From Bacteroidales bacterium (GTDB lineage: Bacteria; Bacteroidota; Bacteroidia; Bacteroidales; UBA932): a stretch of 64,000 nt of DNA. Below the pieces are notes generated by a model. It was not told the origin of the DNA. It worked only from the letters and a program-made list of their open reading frames with translations, and ran no database searches. Below are positions 58,704-64,000 of this stretch, one piece after another. Within the stretch, counting starts at the first letter, position 1. Every line of letters starts with the position of its first letter. The position numbers were made by a program, and so were the translations under genes. The stretch is from positions 1 to 64,000 of the forward strand of contig JAFQFD010000020.1 in NCBI GenBank assembly GCA_017415715.1, in the 5' to 3' direction.

Positions 58704-59492
58704 CTAGGCGATGACAAGCTCCACAGGGCAGTGGTCCGAGCCGAAGATCTCCGTGTGGATCTTCGCTCCGGCCAGGCGCGGACGCAGCGATTCGCTGACT
58801 ACAAAGTAGTCGATGCGCCACCCTGCGTTCTTCTGGCGTGCCTGGAACCTGTATGACCACCAGGAGTAGATGTCCGTCATGTCAGGATAGAAATATCTGA
58901 AAGTATCTATGAAACCTGCATCCAGCAGGGTAGTGAACTTGGCTCTTTCCTCGTCAGTGAAGCCGGCGTTCTTCCTGTTTGTCTTCGGATTCTTCAGGTC
59001 GATCTCCTTGTGGGCGACGTTGAGGTCACCGCAGACTATGACTCCCTTGCGGAATGTCTGCCCGTCAGCACCGGTGAACTCTCTGGCCTCCAGAGCGCAC
59101 AGATATGCTCTGAAGTCATCTTCCCACTTCATCCTGTAGTCCAGTCTCCTGAGCTCGTCCTGTGAGTTGGGGGTGTATACGCAGACCAGGAAGAAATCCT
59201 CCATCTCCATGGTGATGACTCTTCCCTCGTGGTCATGCTCGTCGATGCCCATTCCATATGTCACAGCTAAAGGCTCATGCCTGGTGTAGATAGCCGTTCC
59301 CGAATATCCCTTCTTGTCGGCATAGTTCCAATATGACTTGTATTCCGGGAACTCCAGATCCAGCTGTCCCTCCTGCATCTTGGTCTCCTGCAGACAGAAG
59401 AAATCAGCATCAAGCTCAGTAAAGATATCGGCAAACCCCTTGCCGCACACAGACCTCAGGCCATTCACATTCCAAGAAATGAACTTATACAT
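58704..59492 (-). CDS. xth: Exodeoxyribonuclease III (Xth family)
   Basis: 262 residues. All family motifs are visible: [18 protein letters not shown] (catalytic Glu), [34 protein letters not shown] and the final [11 protein letters not shown]. It cuts DNA at abasic sites and degrades strands 3' to 5' in base-excision repair. Confidence 0.95.
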   Translation of the reverse strand: MYKFISWNVNGLRSVCGKGFADIFTELDADFFCLQETKMQEGQLDLEFPEYKSYWNYADKKGYSGTAIYTRHEPLAVTYGMGIDEHDHEGRVITMEMEDFFLVCVYTPNSQDELRRLDYRMKWEDDFRAYLCALEAREFTGADGQTFRKGVIVCGDLNVAHKEIDLKNPKTNRKNAGFTDEERAKFTTLLDAGFIDTFRYFYPDMTDIYSWWSYRFQARQKNAGWRIDYFVVSESLRPRLAGAKIHTEIFGSDHCPVELVIA

Positions 59493-59569
59493 ACTTAATC
59501 AAAATTACCAACCGCTAATATAACTCTTTTCCCCGACAGGTTGCAGAGACCAAGAGCAAAAACACACAT

Positions 59570-59615
59570 AAAATGCTCTCGGTTCCCTTCATTTTGGGGA
59601 TACCGAGAGCATTTT
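59570..59615. terminator. Terminator between cysS and xth
   Basis: AAAATGCTCTCGGT (59570-59583) pairs perfectly with ACCGAGAGCATTTT (59602-59615) across an 18-nt loop, with A/T-rich flanks usable on both strands. On the minus strand it ends the cysS transcript. Confidence 0.85.
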
Positions 59616-59636
59616 TATAGCAAAACTGCGCGTGGT

Positions 59637-61175
59637 CTACATCAGTGTCCACTCTGTGCCGTCTTTGGTGTCTTTGATCTGGATGCCGAGTGCCTTGAGC
59701 TCGTCGCGGATGCGGTCGCTGGTCGCCCAGTCCTTGGCGGCCTTGGCGGCCTTCCTCTGCTCGAGTACCATCTGCACGAGTCCGTCGATGGTCTCTGTGG
59801 CCTTTCCGCCTTCGTTGTCCTCGTCGCGAAGTCCGAGAACTCCGAACACAACATTGTCAAAGAGATCTACAAGTGCCTTGTAGTCAGCAGCGTCGAGTGT
59901 CATCTTCTTGTCCTTGGCAGTGTTGATGATGCGCACGGCGTCGAAGATGTGAGACAGTGCGATAGGCGTGTTGAGGTCGTCGCAGAGAGCTTCATATACC
60001 TTTTCAACAAGCTCGCGGACCTCAGCGTTGGATGCAGTCACAGTGTCAGGAGCGACAGCTGAGACGAACTCTCCGTACGCAAGCGACGGAGCGGCCTGCA
60101 CACCTGCAGCCGCAGCCAGCGCACGAAGATCCTTCGCTGCCTGCAGGATCCTCTTCAGACCTTTCTCTGCAGCCTGCAGAGCTTCGTTGCTGAAGTCGAG
60201 TGTTCCGCGATAGTGTGCCTGGAGGATGAAGAAGCGCACGGTCATCGGGGTGTATGCCTGGTCAAGCTTCGGATGATTGCCGGCAAACAGTTCCGGAAGG
60301 GTGATGAAGTTGCCCAGCGACTTGCCCATCTTCTTTCCCTCGATGGTGATCATGTTGTTGTGCATCCAGTAGCGGACACCGCTGCAGCCGCGTGAAGCGG
60401 TGTTCTGCGCGATCTCGCACTCGTGATGCGGGAAGAGCAGGTCCATTCCGCCTCCATGCACGTCGAACTCCTTGCCGAGATACTTCTCACTCATGGCAGA
60501 GCACTCGAGATGCCAGCCTGGGAATCCGTCGCTCCAAGGTGACGGCCAGCGCATGATGTGCTCCGGTGACGCCTTCTTCCAGAGGGCGAAGTCGTACGAA
60601 GCACGCTTGTCCTGCTGTCCGTCCAGATCGCGTGTGCCTTCCTTCACCTCGTCCAGAGTGCGGCCCGAAAGGATGCCGTACTTGTGGTCCTTGTCATACT
60701 TGAGGACGTCAAAATATATGGATCCGTTGCTCTCATATGCATATCCTGCATCAAGAATCTTCTTCACAAGGTCGATCTGCTCGATGATGTGTCCCGAAGC
60801 GCGAGGCTCGATCGATGGCGGAGCCACGTTGAGCATCCTCATGGCCTCATGGTAGGCGAGTGTACATCTCTGCACCACTTCCATAGGCTCGAGCTGCTCC
60901 AGGCGAGCCTTCTTTGCAATCTTGTCCTCTCCTTCGTCAGCATCATGCTCGAGATGTCCTACATCTGTGATGTTGCGGACATAGCGCACCTTGTAGCCAA
61001 GGTGGCGGAGGAGTTTCACAAACACGTCGTATGTCACGCCCGGCCTTGCGTGTCCGAGGTGCGCGTCGCCGTAAACGGTAGGACCGCAGACATAAAGTCC
61101 GACGTGTCCCTCATTGATAGGCTTGAAGATCTCCTTCTTTCTCGAAAGCGAATTGGTTATATATAAATCTCTCAT
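59637..61175 (-). CDS. cysS: Cysteinyl-tRNA synthetase
   Basis: 512 residues. HIGH-type [13 protein letters not shown] near residue 35, zinc-site residues in GWHLECSAM and [13 protein letters not shown]-type [12 protein letters not shown] near 270, and a DALR-like C-terminal helical domain. It charges tRNA-Cys with cysteine. Single gene with an upstream -7 box. Confidence 0.97.
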   Translation of the reverse strand: MRDLYITNSLSRKKEIFKPINEGHVGLYVCGPTVYGDAHLGHARPGVTYDVFVKLLRHLGYKVRYVRNITDVGHLEHDADEGEDKIAKKARLEQLEPMEVVQRCTLAYHEAMRMLNVAPPSIEPRASGHIIEQIDLVKKILDAGYAYESNGSIYFDVLKYDKDHKYGILSGRTLDEVKEGTRDLDGQQDKRASYDFALWKKASPEHIMRWPSPWSDGFPGWHLECSAMSEKYLGKEFDVHGGGMDLLFPHHECEIAQNTASRGCSGVRYWMHNNMITIEGKKMGKSLGNFITLPELFAGNHPKLDQAYTPMTVRFFILQAHYRGTLDFSNEALQAAEKGLKRILQAAKDLRALAAAAGVQAAPSLAYGEFVSAVAPDTVTASNAEVRELVEKVYEALCDDLNTPIALSHIFDAVRIINTAKDKKMTLDAADYKALVDLFDNVVFGVLGLRDEDNEGGKATETIDGLVQMVLEQRKAAKAAKDWATSDRIRDELKALGIQIKDTKDGTEWTLM

Positions 61176-61198
61176 ATCCTGTTGTTTTACACAATCTG

Positions 61199-61206
61199 CA
61201 AATATA
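61199..61206 (-). promoter_or_regulatory. -7 box for cysS
   Basis: TATATTTG on the minus strand, 23 nt ahead of the start codon, fits TAnnTTTG. The nearest TTTG upstream is only 12 nt away, so the -33 is unclear. Confidence 0.45.
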
Positions 61207-61228
61207 GTGAAATATTGTCAAATCCCCG

Positions 61229-61804
61229 TCAGAAGCAGTAGCGGATTGACAGGGACGGCACGAAGCCGAGCAGGCCGTTGTCGTAGAAGCCTGTCTTGCC
61301 GCCATAGTTGACTGTCAGGCCGGTCTCGTGGTCGCGGAATTTGCCGTCGTTGACATGCAGTCCGAAGCACGGCCTCACCTCCAGAGCAAGTTGGAGAGGG
61401 AAGCGGAAGGTGTATTCGACTCCTACCTGTCCGACAACTCCGATCATGAATCCGTTGTCGTAGTGACCGATTATAGCGTTACCGATCTCATACGGAACCT
61501 GGTCGTCCACAAATCCGAGACTCAGTCCGGGACCTGCATATATGGCCCATGAGCCTTGCGTGGTCCAGTTTGGACGTGCCCATATGAAATTATATACGGC
61601 GGTGGCCCTGACACCAGGCCTTCCGTTCACATTATATCCGAAATCCATACCAAGGTCTCCCTGGATGAACTGCACAGGACTCATGGAATGCTCGTATGAG
61701 GCCTCCAGGCCGGTGGCTCCGACCCTTAACCCCATGGCTCTCGGCTGCGCGTATGCGCATGCGGTCAGAACCGAAAGAATGATAATGAATATTAATCTTT
61801 TCAT
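61229..61804 (-). CDS. Outer-membrane beta-barrel protein, paralog A
   Basis: 191 residues with a signal peptide (MKRLIFIIILSVLTACAYAQ). The mature part alternates short strands (RAMGLRVGATGLEASYEHSM, WAIYAGPGLSLGF, VGVEYTFRFPLQLALEVRP) and ends in an aromatic SLSIRYCF as expected for barrel insertion. Closely related to the next protein upstream (QPRAxGLRxG, FPLQLxLExxP). Function unknown. Confidence 0.85.
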   Translation of the reverse strand: MKRLIFIIILSVLTACAYAQPRAMGLRVGATGLEASYEHSMSPVQFIQGDLGMDFGYNVNGRPGVRATAVYNFIWARPNWTTQGSWAIYAGPGLSLGFVDDQVPYEIGNAIIGHYDNGFMIGVVGQVGVEYTFRFPLQLALEVRPCFGLHVNDGKFRDHETGLTVNYGGKTGFYDNGLLGFVPSLSIRYCF

Positions 61805-61844
61805 AGACAGTACGTCCGGACTTGCCGGACTTATGCAAAGATAT

Positions 61845-61876
61845 GAAAAAACGGCGGTCAGTTGCCTGATCGCCGT
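61845..61876 (-). terminator. Terminator of the upstream beta-barrel gene
   Basis: An 11-bp stem (61851-61861 with 61866-61876, one mismatch) with loop TTGC ends, on the minus strand, in a run of six Ts (61850-61845). It follows the stop of paralog B by 20 nt. Confidence 0.8.
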
Positions 61877-61896
61877 ATAAATCTTTAGGTCAGATA

Positions 61897-62355
61897 TTAG
61901 AATCTGTAACGGATGCCGAATGCTGGCATTACGCCCCAGTGGAATCCATGACCGAATCCGAATCCGAGTGTAGGCTTGAGGTCGAGTGAAAGCTGGAGAG
62001 GGAACCAGAATGTGTACTCGAGACCAACCATACCTGCAGCTGCAACGTGGAAGTAACCGTCATTGTTGCCAGTGCCGAATGACATACCTACAGCGGCACC
62101 AGGACCTGCGTAGAATCCCCACTCACCTCTTGAAGTCCATGCTGGCTGAGCGATCATGAAGTTGTAGATTACTGAACCGTGAACAGAGTTGAATGTGTTG
62201 AGTCCGAGATCTGCCTGGAGGAAGTCTGCGCCGAAACCGTGCTGGTAAGAGAGCTCTGCGCCCCATCCACCTCTAAGACCGAGAGCTCTTGGCTGAGCTG
62301 ATGCAGCTACTGCGAAACCGAGCACGAGAGCTGCTACGAGAATGATTTTTTTCAT
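61897..62355 (-). CDS. Outer-membrane beta-barrel protein, paralog B
   Basis: 152 residues with a signal peptide (MKKIILVAALVLGFAVAASA). Strands RALGLRGGWGAELSYQHGF, WGFYAGPGAAVGMSF, LEYTFWFPLQLSLDLKP and the final MPAFGIRYRF parallel paralog A, pointing to tandem duplication; it lacks an insert of about 35 residues. Codon use looks highly biased, suggesting strong expression. Function unknown. Confidence 0.87.
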   Translation of the reverse strand: MKKIILVAALVLGFAVAASAQPRALGLRGGWGAELSYQHGFGADFLQADLGLNTFNSVHGSVIYNFMIAQPAWTSRGEWGFYAGPGAAVGMSFGTGNNDGYFHVAAAGMVGLEYTFWFPLQLSLDLKPTLGFGFGHGFHWGVMPAFGIRYRF

Positions 62356-62435
62356 AATTAATGGTATTTTGGTTAATGTTTCTTACACGTAGTCTTTGCA
62401 AAGATAAGAAAAACTTTCATAGTTGCACAATAAAA

Positions 62436-64000
62436 CTAATTCTTTACAATTCTGCCGTCTTTCGCTGCTGTGATCTTGCCTCCGTTCTCCTCTGCCAGAT
62501 GACGGAAGTAGTCAACGAAGCAGTCTCTGATGATGTCAGGGGAGTCGTTTCGGGAAGTCGCGTTCTGCAGACCATACCTACCGAGGTTCATGAGGTAGTC
62601 TATGGTTGCTATCTTATAGTCCTTGCTGTCCTCGATCTGCCTGCCGTTGACGGTCACGGACTTCACCTTACCGCCGCTGATGACCAGCCTGACTCCGGCA
62701 TTGACCGGCATTCCTCCGCTGGATGCCACATAGTCGAAAAGGGTCTTGAGATCCTTTCCCTTCAGGGTGGCGACTGAGAGCACGTTGTCAAAAGGGTAGA
62801 CGGCATAGACGTCGCCGATGGTGAGGTCCCCGGCGGAGATCTCCGCCCTTATTCCTCCGGTGTTGTATAGGCTGACATCTGCATCGACATCATAATACTC
62901 CTTTGCCATCCAGATCAGGGCGTCGGCCGTGAGATTGCCCAGCGGGCTCTCAGGGCTGCCTTTCCTGATGGCTGACGGGCATGTTCCTATGACTTCGTCC
63001 ATCTTTGCCGAAACTGTGGCCGAATAGGCGTCGATCATGTCGGAGAAAGCCCTGTCCAGCTTGCTGTCCAGGTGGCTCTTCACAGGGATGAGCTTATAGT
63101 TGAAAGACAGCTTGCCTTCCTTGGATATCTTGATTTTAGCATAACCGAGACAAATTCCCTTGCTGCCGGTCTGGACGACAGGTACTTTGTCGCCGTCGAG
63201 GTTGGTGACATAGTCCGCATAGTTGAGGAATGTGTGGCTGTGCCCGCCGATGATCATGTCTATGTGGCGGGTGTTCATGACTATGCCCCTGTCATAATAT
63301 TTAAGGTCACTGTTCTTCTCATACCCAAGATGAGAAAGGGCTATGACCATGTCGGCTCCCTGGTCGCGAAGCTTCTTCGCTTCGCTGTCCGCCACATTGA
63401 TGGCGTTCTGCCACACGACGCCTTCGCATGCCTTCGGATCCACGAGGTTTTCAAGCCTTACGTTCAGGCCTATGAAACCCACCTTCACGTCTCCTGCCTC
63501 CAGGATGACTGAATTGCCTACATAATCGGCAAGACTGGTGCTGCTGAAGTCATAGTTGGAGGCCACGACAGGCACTGAACTGAGCGCCAGCATGTCTCCC
63601 AGGCCGACCATCTTCTTATCGAACTCGTGATTGCCTAATGTACGCACATCATATCCGAGCTCCTCCATGGCCATCATCTCCACCATGCCGTTGAGCAGGC
63701 TGAAGTAGTATGTGCCCTGCACGAAGTCGCCGGCGTCGGCCAGCAGGACCGCCTTCTCGGCCGTCCTGACGCTGTCCACCAGCGCCTTGATCCTCTTGAT
63801 GCCTCCACGGTCGGCATTGTAGGTCTCCTCCTTGCTGAGCGGCTCGATCTGGCTGTGGAAGTCATTGGTAAACAGGATGACGAACTCCCTGTCCTTCGGT
63901 TCCGAAGGCTCTGACGGTTCTGACGGATTTTCAGGTTCTGATGGTTTCTGCGGCTGCTGTGGAGCCTCTGGCTTTTCGCATCCGGTCAGGAAGAGGCTGA
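62436..64000 (-). CDS. 5'-nucleotidase/UshA-family lipoprotein (partial, N-terminus beyond the window)
   Basis: The frame is open to the right edge, giving 521 visible residues. The first visible part, SLFLTGCEKPEAPQQPQKPS, contains a lipobox (LTGC), then a Pro/Ser/Glu spacer (SEPSEPSEP), so this is a surface or periplasmic lipoprotein. Metal-site motifs: ILFTNDFHSQIEPL, LLADAGDFVQG, TLGNHEFD, IIGGHSH. The C-terminal substrate domain has LYNTGGIRAEISAGDLTIGD and VYPFDNVL. It removes phosphate from nucleotides or cleaves 2',3'-cyclic nucleotides. Confidence 0.93.
   Translation of the reverse strand, partial: SLFLTGCEKPEAPQQPQKPSEPENPSEPSEPSEPKDREFVILFTNDFHSQIEPLSKEETYNADRGGIKRIKALVDSVRTAEKAVLLADAGDFVQGTYYFSLLNGMVEMMAMEELGYDVRTLGNHEFDKKMVGLGDMLALSSVPVVASNYDFSSTSLADYVGNSVILEAGDVKVGFIGLNVRLENLVDPKACEGVVWQNAINVADSEAKKLRDQGADMVIALSHLGYEKNSDLKYYDRGIVMNTRHIDMIIGGHSHTFLNYADYVTNLDGDKVPVVQTGSKGICLGYAKIKISKEGKLSFNYKLIPVKSHLDSKLDRAFSDMIDAYSATVSAKMDEVIGTCPSAIRKGSPESPLGNLTADALIWMAKEYYDVDADVSLYNTGGIRAEISAGDLTIGDVYAVYPFDNVLSVATLKGKDLKTLFDYVASSGGMPVNAGVRLVISGGKVKSVTVNGRQIEDSKDYKIATIDYLMNLGRYGLQNATSRNDSPDIIRDCFVDYFRHLAEENGGKITAAKDGRIVKN

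Noticed and set aside
1-64000. CRISPR array
   Set aside because: The repeat clusters found are few, irregularly spaced palindromes without unique equal-length spacers, and there are no cas genes.
1-64000. Complete insertion sequence
   Set aside because: No transposase gene is recognisable; the repeats seen are too short and carry no coding sequence of their own.

Overview
This 64 kb window comes from a Bacteroidota chromosome, most likely Bacteroidales. The signs are repeated TAnnTTTG (-7 type) promoter motifs with few Shine-Dalgarno sequences, an OprO/OprP-type porin, a DUF6913 protein, small C-lipobox lipoproteins and a complete Bacteroidales-style histidine-degradation gene set. Genus cannot be fixed from the sequence alone. 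The backbone looks near 50% GC by eye. About 32.3-50.0 kb, and to a lesser degree 0-1.9 kb and 20.1-23.0 kb, are visibly more AT-rich and carry accessory genes.

Layout. 0-1.9 kb: the end of a Fic-like gene and a DUF4143 ATPase. 1.9-4.6 kb: three overlapping genes combining a CASTOR/POLLUX-like channel that ends in a RyR domain, a membrane coiled-coil protein and a free-standing RyR-domain protein. 4.7-5.4 kb: an SDR dehydrogenase. 5.7-10.2 kb: a probable phosphate locus (DUF47/PhoU-like protein, a degenerate PiT-like membrane domain fused to a LuxR-type helix-turn-helix, an OprP-like porin, a lamin-tail-domain lipoprotein). 10.2-18.6 kb: a CYTH pair, a DASS transporter, an SGNH hydrolase, two large proteins of unknown function and ferritin. 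18.7-28.4 kb: the histidine pathway hutI, hutH, hutU and fused ftcD-fchA. hutI is separated from the rest by a segment with a DUF1016 nuclease, a long rod-like RNA candidate (possibly 6S-like), two small secreted proteins and a SUMF1-like lipoprotein. 28.5-31.9 kb: a LemA-containing membrane operon and a lipocalin lipoprotein.

From 32.2 kb, next to tRNA-Arg(TCT), runs a defence island read almost entirely on the minus strand: XRE regulator, radical SAM enzyme, dptF, dptG, dptH, HNH endonuclease, FRG-domain protein, a small unknown, then an AAA ATPase coupled to a DUF4276 (TOPRIM-like) protein. No dndBCDE modification genes are visible. Behind it lie debris of a mobilisable element (relaxase C-terminus, truncated DUF4143 ATPase, hairpin cluster) and a Schlafen/AlbA-type protein.

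From 50 kb the backbone resumes: a tight operon of vsr, NUDIX hydrolase, an ion channel with a non-canonical filter and a metallopeptidase; DUF368, DUF6913 and PfkB-kinase genes; a flippase-like membrane protein, a small GNAT, an ExoIII-family nuclease, cysS, two paralogous outer-membrane beta-barrel proteins and a partial 5'-nucleotidase lipoprotein running off the right edge.

The window is also rich in short palindromic repeats. One composite copy lies in frame inside hutI, one family shows compensatory stem changes, and one family keeps an identical 12-nt loop. All function calls rest on motif recognition by eye. No database search or structure prediction was run.
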